The notes beneath the pieces are model-generated. The model made no database searches and was not told the origin of the DNA. It saw only the letters and a list, made by a program, of their open reading frames with translations. From Gaiellasilicea sp963811885 (GTDB lineage: Bacteria; Actinomycetota; Thermoleophilia; Gaiellales; Gaiellaceae): DNA of 64,000 bases. A program made the position numbers and the translations under genes. Positions within the stretch are counted from its first letter, which is position 1. Each line of letters starts with the position of its first letter. Of the stretch, positions 1 to 7,943 are shown in pieces. The DNA is taken from NCBI GenBank assembly GCA_963811885.1, contig CAWETB010000014.1:248001-312000 (forward strand), written 5' to 3'.

Positions 1-126
1 GAGGTGCCCGTCGACATGCGCGAGCGGGCCAGCGGCGAGTCGAAGCTGCAGGGCAAGAAGGCACTCGTGCTCGTCGTCACGGTGATCGGGACACTGCTCA
101 CCGCGCGGCGCTTCTGGCGGCGTTGA
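1..126 (+). CDS. C-terminal end of a probable membrane-linked glycosyltransferase (partial)
   Basis: Only the last 41 codons are inside the window; the reading frame is open from base 1 and stops at TGA 124-126. The visible tail has a polar stretch, VPVDMRERASGESKL, followed by one hydrophobic segment (LVLVVTVIGTLL) and a basic end. Family 2 polyprenyl-phosphate glycosyltransferases often end with a charged RERxxGxS stretch followed by a membrane helix, which is the reason for the guess. The catalytic part is outside the window. The next gene starts inside the stop codon, suggesting translational coupling. Confidence 0.45.
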   Translation, partial: EVPVDMRERASGESKLQGKKALVLVVTVIGTLLTARRFWRR

Positions 127-602
127 CCCGCCTCGTCGCCGTCCTCGGCTACTCGACCGGCCGGCACGAGGGCCTCCACCCGATCTGCGCCGCCCGCCTC
201 GTGGCGGCCGAAGGCCCCGCCGAGGGAGCCGACCTCGTCCTCCTGTCCGGCTTCTCGCGGCGGCGCCACCGCCCGTCCGAGGCGGAGCTCATGCGCGAGG
301 CGTGGCGAGGGCCGGCGGTACGGCTCGTCGCCGACGGCGACGCGCGGACGACTGCCGGCAACGCCCGTGCCGTCGCGGCTGCGGCGCGGCACATCGGCGC
401 CGACGAGGTCGTGATCGTCACCTCGTCGTGGCACGCCAGGCGCGCCCGCCTGCTCGTCCGGGCGGCGCTCGACCCGGACGTGCGCCTCTTCGTCGCGACG
501 CCCGGCCGGACGCGCCCACCGCACCTGATCGGCCGCGAGCTCGCGTCGCTGCTGCCGAGCCGCGCGTACCTCGCGCTCAAGCGCGGCCGCTCGGCTACGT
601 GA
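123..602 (+). CDS. YdcF/DUF218-like protein
   Basis: A 159-residue protein whose TTG start overlaps the upstream stop (TTGA). It carries the DUF218 pattern: a strand near the N-terminus (LVAVLGYS), a VLLSGF strand, the SEAELMREAW helix, an acidic-to-ARTTAGNA segment near residue 76, and the TSSWHARRARLL motif near residue 100. DUF218 proteins such as YdcF and SanA are small Rossmann-like proteins linked to the envelope; their reaction is not well defined. There is no N-terminal membrane helix, so this copy is probably soluble. The last 8 bases overlap the end of the convergent transporter gene. Confidence 0.7.
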   Translation: MTRLVAVLGYSTGRHEGLHPICAARLVAAEGPAEGADLVLLSGFSRRRHRPSEAELMREAWRGPAVRLVADGDARTTAGNARAVAAAARHIGADEVVIVTSSWHARRARLLVRAALDPDVRLFVATPGRTRPPHLIGRELASLLPSRAYLALKRGRSAT

Positions 603-1011
603 GCAGGATCGCTCCGGCCACGACCAGCATCGCGCCGAGCGCCGCCTTCACCGAGAACGCCTCACCGAGGAAGACGACGGCGAGGATGAAGACGAGCACG
701 ACGCTGAGCCGGTCGAGCGCCGCGACACCGGTCGCCGTGCCGTCGCGGAGCGCGAGGAAGTAGAAGAACCACGACGCCGCTCCGGCCGCTCCGGAGAGGA
801 CGATGAAGAGGAAGGCGCGTCGCGGGATGTCGCCGACGCCGCCTGCCTTGCCGAGCACCACCGCAGCGGTGACGAGGAAGGCGGCCATGACCACCGCCCG
901 CACCGCCGTGGCCAGGGTCGCGTCGACGTCGCGGAGGCCGACCTTGCCCAGGATCGCAACGAGCGCCGCGAAGAGCGCGGCCAGCAGCGCGTAGACGATC
1001 CACAACGCCAT
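595..1011 (-). CDS. EamA-like (DMT superfamily) small membrane transporter
   Basis: 138 residues forming about five hydrophobic helices, with the EamA signatures AGAASWFFYFLALRDG in the middle and LGEAFSVKAALGAMLVVAGAILL at the end. Full EamA proteins carry two copies of this five-helix unit (about 300 residues); this is a single unit, as in half-size DMT members that work as dimers. The substrate cannot be told from sequence. The ATG start gives the normal beginning of a first helix. It converges on the YdcF-like gene with an 8-base overlap. Confidence 0.75.
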   Translation of the reverse strand: MALWIVYALLAALFAALVAILGKVGLRDVDATLATAVRAVVMAAFLVTAAVVLGKAGGVGDIPRRAFLFIVLSGAAGAASWFFYFLALRDGTATGVAALDRLSVVLVFILAVVFLGEAFSVKAALGAMLVVAGAILLT

Positions 1012-1034
1012 CGCCGGAGCCTAATCCCGCGGCG

Positions 1035-1487
1035 TCAGCCGCGCCGGTGCCGGTGGATCACCACCGGGCACGTCGCGTGCCGCGCGACCTGGTCGCTCGT
1101 CGACCCGATCAGGAGCGACACGAAGCCACCGTGCCCGCGCGAGCCGACGACGATCATCTGCGCGTCGTTCCGCTCGGCGGCGTCGAGGAGCGCGTTGACC
1201 GGCTTGTCCTCGACCGTGAGCGGCCGGATTTCGACGTCCGCGGCGTCGCCTGCGATCTCCCGCACCATCGTCTCGACCAGAGACGCGGCATCCTCCCGCA
1301 GCTCCGTCAGGTCGCCGACGACCTCGACGCTCGGTGGAACGAGGCCGGTCGGCGCCGGCACCATCGGCACCTCCCACGCGTGGATCGCGAGCACCGGCGC
1401 CTGACGCAGCCGGCCCTCCTCGACGGCCCAGGCCAGCGCGGCTCTCGACTCCTCCGACCCGTCGACGCCCACCACGATCTCGTTCAT
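1035..1487 (-). CDS. Universal stress protein (UspA family)
   Basis: 150 residues, the usual length of a single-domain Usp. It begins with the family strand EIVVGVDGSEESRAALAWA and ends with the nucleotide-binding loop GSRGHGGFVSLLIGSTS (G-2x-G-9x-G-S/T pattern), followed by VARHATCPVVI, so it is expected to bind ATP. Usp proteins are cytoplasmic and induced in growth arrest or hypoxia in actinobacteria. It sits between the EamA-like gene and argF on the same strand and is probably transcribed separately. The GATCxC box and binding partners are not visible from this sequence. Confidence 0.88.
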   Translation of the reverse strand: MNEIVVGVDGSEESRAALAWAVEEGRLRQAPVLAIHAWEVPMVPAPTGLVPPSVEVVGDLTELREDAASLVETMVREIAGDAADVEIRPLTVEDKPVNALLDAAERNDAQMIVVGSRGHGGFVSLLIGSTSDQVARHATCPVVIHRHRRG

Positions 1488-1527
1488 CGGCGACCTCCCT
1501 GGCTGGGACTCGCCGAGCGTAACGCGC

Positions 1528-2436
1528 TCAGACGGTCAGTGCGAGCACGGCCTTCGCCGTGTGCAGCCGGTTCTCGGCCTCGTCCCACACCGCGCTGCGC
1601 GGCCCGTACAGGACGTCGGCGGCGATCTCCTCGCCCGGATGCGCGGGCAGGCAGTGGAGCACGATCGCCTCCGGCTCGGCGAGAGCCAGCAGATCCGTGT
1701 CGAGCGAGTAGCCGGCGAGGTCGGCGACACGCCGGTCGCGCTCGTCCTCCTGGCCCATGCTCACCCAGACGTCGGTGACGAGGACGTGCGCGCCCTCAGC
1801 GGCCTCGCGCGGGTCGCGCACCAGCCGGATCGACGAGTCGGTCGGCTCGTAGCCGGACGGCGCGGCGCACGTGAGCTCGGCGCCGAGCAGCGCACATGCC
1901 TCCGCGAGCGAGACACAGACGTTCGTCCCGTCCCCGACCCAGCCGACCCGCACGCCCTCGAGCGTGCCGAACCGCTCGCGGATCGTCTGCAGGTCGGCGA
2001 GCGCCTGCAGTGGGTGCGCCTCGTCGGTGAGGGCGTTGACGACCGGGACGCCCGAGACGGCGGCGAACGTCTCCACCTCGGCGTGCTCGTGCGTGCGAAC
2101 GGCGAGCGCGTCGAGGTAGCGGGAGAGCACGCGCGCCGTGTCCTCGACCGACTCGCCGCGCTCGAGCTGGAGCTGCTCGCCCGGGAGGTAGAGGGCCGTC
2201 GCGCCGAGGTGCGCCGCGGCGACCTCGAGCGAGACGCGCGTCCGCGTCGAGTGCTTGCGGAAGAGGAGTCCGAGCGTGCGGCCTTCGAGAAGGCGGTGCG
2301 GCTCGCGCTCGCGCTGCTGCACCTTCAGCTCGTCGGCGAGGTCGAGAACGGCCTCGATCTCGGCCGCCGTCCAGTCGCGGATGCGCGTGAGCGAGCGGCC
2401 CCGGAGGTCGAGCGAGAGTGCGGCGGGGAGCGGCAC
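1528..2436 (-). CDS. argF: Ornithine carbamoyltransferase
   Basis: Transfers the carbamoyl group from carbamoyl phosphate to ornithine to give citrulline. The 302-residue product has the carbamoyl-phosphate loop STRTRVS, a DVWVSMGQE segment (SMG ornithine loop) and the HCLPAHPGEE motif with the catalytic cysteine. The length is normal. The GTG start lies directly after the argR stop, so it is the last gene of the argCJBDRF operon. It uses carbamoyl phosphate made by the divergent carAB genes 4 kb upstream. Note the order R before F; many actinobacteria have argF before argR. Confidence 0.95.
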   Translation of the reverse strand: MPLPAALSLDLRGRSLTRIRDWTAAEIEAVLDLADELKVQQREREPHRLLEGRTLGLLFRKHSTRTRVSLEVAAAHLGATALYLPGEQLQLERGESVEDTARVLSRYLDALAVRTHEHAEVETFAAVSGVPVVNALTDEAHPLQALADLQTIRERFGTLEGVRVGWVGDGTNVCVSLAEACALLGAELTCAAPSGYEPTDSSIRLVRDPREAAEGAHVLVTDVWVSMGQEDERDRRVADLAGYSLDTDLLALAEPEAIVLHCLPAHPGEEIAADVLYGPRSAVWDEAENRLHTAKAVLALTV

Positions 2437-2898
2437 CTAGGTGTCCCCGTCCAGGTGGTGACGGAGCTGCTCGGCGAGCTCCGCCGCGGTCGTGCCGTCG
2501 CGGGGCGCGACGAAGATCGTGTCGTCGCCGGCAATGCAGCCCGCGACCTCGGGGAGCGCCGCGTCGTCGAAGGCGATCGCGACCGCGTTGGCGCAGGCGG
2601 GCGGCGTCCGCAGCACGACGACGCCGGCGGCCGGCTCGAGCGAGACGACCCAGCGGCGCAGCGCGGTCGTCAGCTCGCCGAGCCTGTCGAGGTCTGCCGC
2701 GCCGGGATGCGCGTAGACGAGCCGGCCGCTCTCGCCGCGCACCTTCACGAGCCCGAGCTGGGCGATGTCGCGCGAGACGGTCGCCTGGACGGCGTCGAGG
2801 CCCTCGTCGCGGAGCGCCTCGACGACGTCGCTCTGCGTCGAGAGCTCGCGCTCGCCGACGAGGCGCAGGATCGCTCCCTGGCGCTCGAACTTGTTCAC
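2437..2898 (-). CDS. argR: Arginine repressor
   Basis: A 153-residue ArgR/AhrC protein. The N-terminal winged helix contains RQGAILRLVGERELSTQSDVVEAL and the recognition helix VQATVSRDIAQLGLVKV. The C-terminal part carries the hexamerisation and arginine-binding region, including VVLRTPPACANAVAIAFD and IAGDDTIFVA (GDDT arginine-binding motif). The GTG start at 2898 overlaps the argD stop by 4 bases (GTGA). Lying inside the operon it is expected to autoregulate, most likely through the AT-rich site between argC and carA. The family senses intracellular L-arginine. Confidence 0.94.
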   Translation of the reverse strand: MNKFERQGAILRLVGERELSTQSDVVEALRDEGLDAVQATVSRDIAQLGLVKVRGESGRLVYAHPGAADLDRLGELTTALRRWVVSLEPAAGVVVLRTPPACANAVAIAFDDAALPEVAGCIAGDDTIFVAPRDGTTAAELAEQLRHHLDGDT

Positions 2899-4034
2899 GC
2901 CAACACGTCCTCGAGCAAGGTCAGGCCGGCCTCGACCTCGGCGCCCGTGATCGTCAGCGGCGGCGTCAGGCGGAGGACGGTCTCCCCGGCCGAGCCGACG
3001 AGCAGCCCCGCCTCGAGCGCGGCCGCGACGACCGGGCCGGCCGGGCGGTCGAGCTCGGCGCCGAGCATCAGGCCGCGGCCGCGCACCTCGACGACGCCGG
3101 GAAGCGGGGCGAGCCCGGCAGCGAGCACCGTGCCCTGCTTGCGGATCGAGGCGAGGAGCGTGTCGTCGAGTGTCTCGACGACGGCCCCGGCCGCGGCGCA
3201 GACGACGGCGTTGCCGCCGAAGGTGCTGCCGTGGTCGCCGGGCTCGAGTCCCTCCGGCGCTCCGTCGGCGACGAGCAGGGCGCCGATCGGAAGGCCGTTG
3301 GCGAGCCCCTTGGCGAGCGTGACCGCGTCGGGCCTGACGCCGAGCTGCTCGAACGCGAAGAAGCTGCCCGTGCGGCCGACGCCGCACTGGATCTCGTCGA
3401 AGATCAGCATCGCGCCGTGCTCGTCCGCGAGTGAGCGCGCTGCGGCGAGGAACTCCGCGCTCGCCGGATGGATCCCGCCCTCTCCCTGCACCGGCTCGAT
3501 CAGGATCGCCCCGGTGTCCGGCCCGACGGCCGCCGCGAGCGAGTCGACGTCGTTCAGCTGCGCGAAGCGCACGGCCGGCGCCAGCGGCTCGAACGCCGCC
3601 CGCTTGGCCGGCTGGCCGGTCGCCGCGAGCGCGCCGTGCGTGCGGCCGTGGAACGAGCCCTCGAGCGCGACGACGACCGGCTTCCCCGTCGCCTTGCGCG
3701 CCCACTTCAGCGCCGCCTCGATCGCCTCCGCACCGGAGTTGCAGAAGAAGGAGCGCGCGCCGCCGAAGCGGTCGGAGAGCAGCTCGGCGAGCCGGAGCAT
3801 CGGCTCGGTCGAGTAGAGGTTGGAGGTGTGCCAGACCGCGTCGAGCTGTGCGTGCGCGGCCGCGAGCGGCGCCGGGTGGCAGTGCCCGAGCGAGACGACC
3901 GCGATCCCGGCGAGCAGGTCGAGGTAGCGCTTGCCGTCGGCGTCGGTCAGCCAGACGCCGTCGCCCGACACGAAGGTGACGTCGTGCCGCGCGTACGCCG
4001 GCAGGAGCGCCGCGGTCGTCAGCAGCGAGCTCAC
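2895..4034 (-). CDS. argD: Acetylornithine aminotransferase
   Basis: A class III PLP aminotransferase of 379 residues. It converts N-acetylglutamate semialdehyde to N2-acetylornithine with glutamate as amino donor. Visible motifs are FCNSGAEAIEAALKWARK near residue 100, FDEIQCGVGRTG (Asp of PLP pocket), and the PLP lysine in TLAKGLANGLPIG. The GTG start at 4034 overlaps the argB stop (GTGA) and gives the usual N-terminus before LLPAYARHDVTFVSGDG. Some family members also act in lysine synthesis as DapC; the operon position argues for arginine here. Confidence 0.95.
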   Translation of the reverse strand: MSSLLTTAALLPAYARHDVTFVSGDGVWLTDADGKRYLDLLAGIAVVSLGHCHPAPLAAAHAQLDAVWHTSNLYSTEPMLRLAELLSDRFGGARSFFCNSGAEAIEAALKWARKATGKPVVVALEGSFHGRTHGALAATGQPAKRAAFEPLAPAVRFAQLNDVDSLAAAVGPDTGAILIEPVQGEGGIHPASAEFLAAARSLADEHGAMLIFDEIQCGVGRTGSFFAFEQLGVRPDAVTLAKGLANGLPIGALLVADGAPEGLEPGDHGSTFGGNAVVCAAAGAVVETLDDTLLASIRKQGTVLAAGLAPLPGVVEVRGRGLMLGAELDRPAGPVVAAALEAGLLVGSAGETVLRLTPPLTITGAEVEAGLTLLEDVLA

Positions 4035-4696
4035 GCGACCACCGCCGTCGCGCCGATCGTCGCGTCGACGCCGCCGCGGGTCGCGGCCACCGCGGCCTGC
4101 AGCTTGGGCACGATCCCGCCGCCGAGCTCGCCGGCTTCGAGCAGGCGCTCGGCCTCCGCGACCCGGATCGTCGAGGCGACCGCGCCGCCGAGCAGCAAGC
4201 CGGGAACGTCGGTGACGAAGAGGAGCTTGTCGGCGCCGAGCCCGACCGAGAGCGCGGCGGCCGCCTCGTCCGCGTTCACGTTCAGGGGCCCGACGCCGAG
4301 CGGTGCGACGACGGGGACGAGTCCGGCCGCGAGGGCGTCCTCGATCGCCGCCGGTGCGGAGGGAAGCGGTGAGCCGACGTGCCCGAGCTCGGGGACGCGC
4401 ACGGCCTCGAGCCCGATCTCGTCCCCGAAGAGCGGCACGGCAATCGGGCCGATCGCCGAGCACACGTCGGCGTTGACCGAGGCGAAGGACTCGCGCACGA
4501 CCGCGAGCGCCGCCTCGCTCGTCACGCGGCGTCCGTCGACGAACCTGACCTCGAGCCCGGCGCGCTCGAGCTCGGCCGAGATCTGCGGCCCGGCGCCGTG
4601 GACGACGCAGACCTCGTGGCTCTGCGCCAGCGCGAGCGCGAGCGTCGCGGCCTCGCCCGCGACCGCGCCGCCGACCTTGAGGACGATCCGGCTCAT
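4031..4696 (-). CDS. argB: Acetylglutamate kinase
   Basis: Phosphorylates N-acetylglutamate. The protein has the amino-acid kinase fold: KVGGAVAG at the N-terminus, VHGAGPQIS, the GRRVTSEAAL segment, NVNADEAAAALSVGLGADKLLFVTDVPG and a C-terminal GGGIVPKLQAA motif. At 221 residues it is shorter than the 260-300 residues of arginine-sensitive ArgB proteins: it starts almost directly at the first kinase strand and lacks the N-terminal helix that those enzymes use for hexamer formation and feedback inhibition. This suggests a dimeric, arginine-insensitive type, which is inference. ATGA overlap with argJ. Confidence 0.92.
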   Translation of the reverse strand: MSRIVLKVGGAVAGEAATLALALAQSHEVCVVHGAGPQISAELERAGLEVRFVDGRRVTSEAALAVVRESFASVNADVCSAIGPIAVPLFGDEIGLEAVRVPELGHVGSPLPSAPAAIEDALAAGLVPVVAPLGVGPLNVNADEAAAALSVGLGADKLLFVTDVPGLLLGGAVASTIRVAEAERLLEAGELGGGIVPKLQAAVAATRGGVDATIGATAVVA

Positions 4697-5856
4697 GTGC
4701 GGTAGTCCGCGTTGATGCGGACGTAGTCGTAGGAGAGGTCGGTGGTCAGGTAGCTGGCCGCGCCCTCGCCGAGGCCGAGGTCGAGCTCGATCCGGCAGCT
4801 GCCGTTCGAGACGTCCGGCTCGACGCCGAGCGGCGCACCCCGTTCGAGCACCGTCGTGCCGTTGTAGGAGAGCGTCACCTTCGCCGCGTCCACAGAAGCG
4901 AAGCCGCCGTTGTGCGGCGCCGAGCCGGCGGCCGCGAGGACGCGGCCCCAGTTCGCGTCGTGCCCGAACAGCGCCGTCTTGACGAGCGGCGAGGTGGCGA
5001 TCCGGGCCGCAATCGCGCGCGCCTGAGCACCGTCGACGGCGCCGCTGACCTCGATCTCGGCCAGCACGGTCGCGCCCTCGCCGTCTGCGACGATCTGCTC
5101 GGCCAGCTGCTCGCAGACGCGGCCGAGCGCGAGCGCGAAGGCGGTGTCGGAGGCAGGCGTCCGCTCGATCCCGCTCGCACCGTTGGCGAGGAGGCAGACG
5201 GCGTCGTTCGTCGAGCACTCGCCGTCGACCGAGATCGAGTTGAAGCTGCGCTCGACCGCCGGCCGGAGGAACTCGATCGCCTCGCCCGCCTCGAGCGGGT
5301 AGTCGGTCGTGAGCACCGCGAGCATCGTCGCCAGCTGCGGATGGATCATCCCGGAGCCCTTCGCCATCCCGCCGACGGTGAACCCGTCGAGCGTGACCGC
5401 CGCCTCCTTCGTCTTCGTGTCAGTGGTCAGGATCGCCTCGGCCGCGTCGGGGCCGCCCGTGGACGAGACCGCCGGCGCGGCGTCACGCAGGCCGCCGAGC
5501 ACCTTCTCGAGCGGCAGCAGCGCGCCGATCACGCCGGTCGAGAGGACGAGCACCTCCTCGGCGTCGAGGTCGAGCAGCCGTCCGGCCTCGGCCGCGGTCG
5601 CGAGCGCATCGAGCTCTCCGCGCTCGCCGGTGGCGGCGTTGGCGACACCCGAGTTGATCACGATCGCCTGCGGCTCGGCCGCCGCGAGATGCTGCTTCGA
5701 GACGACGACCGGCGCGGCGAGCACCTGGTTGACGGTGAACATCGCGGTCCCGACGGCGGGCACGGTCGAGCGGACGACGGCGAGGTCGAGTCCCTTGCGG
5801 CGGATGCCCGCGTGCACGCCGGAGGCGGCGAACCCCTTCGCGGCGGTGACGCTCAT
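4693..5856 (-). CDS. argJ: Bifunctional glutamate N-acetyltransferase / ornithine acetyltransferase
   Basis: Recycles the acetyl group from acetylornithine to glutamate. At 387 residues it has the ArgJ landmarks: VINSGVANAATGERG, STGVIGALLP, the autocleavage site HPQLATMLA with nucleophilic Thr at about residue 177, and NSISVDGECSTND. The protein should self-cleave between Ala and Thr into alpha and beta chains. Whether it is mono- or bifunctional cannot be read safely from sequence; no argA or argE is in the window. ATG start at 5856 overlaps the argC stop. Confidence 0.95.
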   Translation of the reverse strand: MSVTAAKGFAASGVHAGIRRKGLDLAVVRSTVPAVGTAMFTVNQVLAAPVVVSKQHLAAAEPQAIVINSGVANAATGERGELDALATAAEAGRLLDLDAEEVLVLSTGVIGALLPLEKVLGGLRDAAPAVSSTGGPDAAEAILTTDTKTKEAAVTLDGFTVGGMAKGSGMIHPQLATMLAVLTTDYPLEAGEAIEFLRPAVERSFNSISVDGECSTNDAVCLLANGASGIERTPASDTAFALALGRVCEQLAEQIVADGEGATVLAEIEVSGAVDGAQARAIAARIATSPLVKTALFGHDANWGRVLAAAGSAPHNGGFASVDAAKVTLSYNGTTVLERGAPLGVEPDVSNGSCRIELDLGLGEGAASYLTTDLSYDYVRINADYRT

Positions 5857-6833
5857 ACCAGCACTCCGGAGAGCCGCAGGCCGGCCGTCTCGGGCAGTCC
5901 GAGCGCGAGATTCGCGTTCTGCACCGCCTGGCCCGCTGCGCCCTTGCCGAGGTTGTCGAGCGCGCAGACGACGATGCCCGTGCCCGTCGAGCGGTCGGTG
6001 AAGACGCCGATCTCGGCACCGTCCGTGCCCTGGACGCGGGAGAGCTCGGGTGCGAGCCCCTCCGCCAGCACCGTCACGGCGGGCGAGGCGGCGTACGCAG
6101 CGTCGAGCGCGTCCCGCAGGTCCGCGGTCGCGGTCACGTAACAGGTGGCGAGCAGCCCCCGCTTCACCGGCAGCAGGTGCGGGACGAAGCAGACCGGGAA
6201 GCCGAGCGTCTGTGCGATCTCGGGGGCGTGCTGGTGCGAGCCGACCTTGTACGGCGAGACGTTCTCGAGCACCGAGGTGGCATGCGACGACGCCTTGAGC
6301 GTCCGCCCCGCGCCGGAGACGCCCGACTTCGCGTCGACGACGATGCCGACGGGCTCGATCGAGTCCACGAGCGGTGCGAGCGCGAGCAGGACGGCGGTGG
6401 CGTAGCAGCCCGGGTTCGCGATCAGCGGCCCTTCGGGCGGGAAGAGCTCCGGGATCGCGTAGCTCCAGGCGCCGAGCGAGCCGGCGGCCGGATGCTCGAA
6501 CCCGTACCACTCCGGATAGAGCGCGGCGTCGTCGAGCCGGTGCGCGCCCGAGAGGTCGACGACGACGGCGTCGGCCGGCGGCTCGAGCGCTGCCGCCCGC
6601 TCGTGCTCGAGACAGCAGAAGACGAGCTCGGCGCCGGCCGCGAGCGCCTCGTCGTTGGTGACGAACGCCGGCAGCGAGCCGTTCAGGCGCGGGTCGAGCA
6701 CACTCGCGGGTGAGCCGGCGAGCGAGTCGGAGCCGAGCGCGACGAGCTCCAGCTCCGGGTGCGCGAGCACGCGGTCGAGCGTCTCCTGGCCGGAATAGCC
6801 GGAGGCGCCGAGGATGGTCGTCGCAACACTCAT
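5853..6833 (-). CDS. argC: N-acetyl-gamma-glutamyl-phosphate reductase
   Basis: NADPH-dependent reduction of N-acetylglutamyl phosphate. The 326-residue protein starts with the Rossmann motif TILGASGYSGQE and contains the catalytic cysteine in NPGCYATAVLLALAPL; the dimer region includes SGVSGAGR and the late motif GAAGQAVQNANLALG. It is the first gene of the argCJBDRF operon. The ATG at 6833 lies just downstream of the AT-rich operator shared with carA. Confidence 0.96.
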   Translation of the reverse strand: MSVATTILGASGYSGQETLDRVLAHPELELVALGSDSLAGSPASVLDPRLNGSLPAFVTNDEALAAGAELVFCCLEHERAAALEPPADAVVVDLSGAHRLDDAALYPEWYGFEHPAAGSLGAWSYAIPELFPPEGPLIANPGCYATAVLLALAPLVDSIEPVGIVVDAKSGVSGAGRTLKASSHATSVLENVSPYKVGSHQHAPEIAQTLGFPVCFVPHLLPVKRGLLATCYVTATADLRDALDAAYAASPAVTVLAEGLAPELSRVQGTDGAEIGVFTDRSTGTGIVVCALDNLGKGAAGQAVQNANLALGLPETAGLRLSGVLV

Positions 6834-6872
6834 GCTGCGTATTATGCATGAATAATGATTACTATGCAGTCA
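6834..6872. promoter_or_regulatory. AT-rich divergent promoter with candidate ARG box between argC and carA
   Basis: The 39 bases between argC and carA are far more AT-rich than anything nearby and contain a near-palindrome around TTATGCATGAATAATG, with TGAAT followed four bases later by ATTAC. ARG boxes of the ArgR/AhrC family are AT-rich imperfect palindromes based on TGAAT-N4-ATTCA, sometimes in tandem. Both flanking operons concern arginine, and argR lies in one of them, so a shared operator is the simplest reading. The exact box boundaries and -10 elements are uncertain. Confidence 0.65.
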
Positions 6873-7943
6873 ATGGACGCCAGGCTCGTACTCGAGGACG
6901 GCACCGTCTTCACCGGACGCTCCGTCGGCGCGGCCGGGATCGCCGCCGGCGAGGCCTGCTTCACGACGGCCTCGGCGGGCTACGAGCAGGCCGTCACCGA
7001 CCCGAGCTACGCGCGCCAGGTGCTCACGTTCGCCTCTCCGCTCGTCGGCAACTACGGCGTCGACGAGGCGCTGCTCGAGTCGGGCCGCGTCTGGACCGAG
7101 GGCGTCGTGATGAGGCGCGCGCGGCCCGAGTGGGCCGACTGGCTCGCGCAGCGCGGCGTCGTCGCACTGGAAGAGGTCGACACGCGTGCGCTCGTCCGCC
7201 GCCTCCGCGAAGACGGTGCGATGCGTTGCGCGCTCGGCACGGCGACCGCGGAGGAGCTGCACGCCCACGCGCTCGCCCACCCTCACCTCGACTGGCCGCG
7301 CATGCTCGCGGAGCCCGAGCTCGCCTCACCCCCACCCGCGCTCGACGCCTGCGTCACCGAGCCGTTCACGGTCGGCACGGGCCGGCGCGTCGTCGTGCTC
7401 GACCTCGGCTGCAAGCGCTCGATCGTGCGGCGGCTCGTCGAGACGGGCGTCGAGGCGGTCGTCGTTCCCGGCACCTGGGACGCCGAGGCCGTGCTCGAGC
7501 TCGACCCCGCCGTGGTGCTGGTCGGCAACGGCCCCGGCGACCCGGCGCAGCTCGACGGCCCGGTCGAGACCGTGCGGGAGCTGCTCGGGCAGGTCCCGCT
7601 CTTCGGGATCTGCCTCGGCCACCAGCTCGTCGGGCTCGCGCTCGGCCTGGAGACCTTCAAGCTCCCATTCGGCCACCGCGGCGCCAACCACCCAGTCCGC
7701 GTGACCGGCTCGAAGCGCGTCCTCGTCACCGCGCAGAACCACGGCTTCGCGGTCGCGCCGGGCGACGCGGCCGAGGTGAGCCACGTCTCGCTCAACGACG
7801 GCACCGTCGAGGGCCTCCGCGGCGACGGCTTCGAGACGCTCCAGTTCCACCCCGAGGCCGCGCCCGGCCCGCACGACGCCGTTCCCTTCTTCGACAGGAT
7901 CGCGGACGCGTGCCGAAGCGCACCGACCTACGCAGCATCCTGA
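6873..7943 (+). CDS. carA: Carbamoyl-phosphate synthase small (glutaminase) subunit
   Basis: Class I glutamine amidotransferase subunit supplying ammonia to CarB. The N-terminal CarA domain begins ARLVLEDGTVFTG; the GATase half has the nucleophile elbow FGICLGHQLVGLALGL and the FHPEAAPGPHD segment with catalytic His and Glu. There are three in-frame ATGs (6855, 6864, 6873). The third gives the usual start MDARLVLEDG and keeps the operator outside the coding region, so I chose it; the protein is then 356 residues. It overlaps carB by 34 bases. Confidence 0.94.
   Translation: MDARLVLEDGTVFTGRSVGAAGIAAGEACFTTASAGYEQAVTDPSYARQVLTFASPLVGNYGVDEALLESGRVWTEGVVMRRARPEWADWLAQRGVVALEEVDTRALVRRLREDGAMRCALGTATAEELHAHALAHPHLDWPRMLAEPELASPPPALDACVTEPFTVGTGRRVVVLDLGCKRSIVRRLVETGVEAVVVPGTWDAEAVLELDPAVVLVGNGPGDPAQLDGPVETVRELLGQVPLFGICLGHQLVGLALGLETFKLPFGHRGANHPVRVTGSKRVLVTAQNHGFAVAPGDAAEVSHVSLNDGTVEGLRGDGFETLQFHPEAAPGPHDAVPFFDRIADACRSAPTYAAS

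Noticed and set aside
1561..3816. A 751-codon open frame opposite the argF-argR-argD genes
   Set aside because: It is a high-GC shadow frame: Arg/Ala/Gly-rich, no motifs, and antisense to clear genes.
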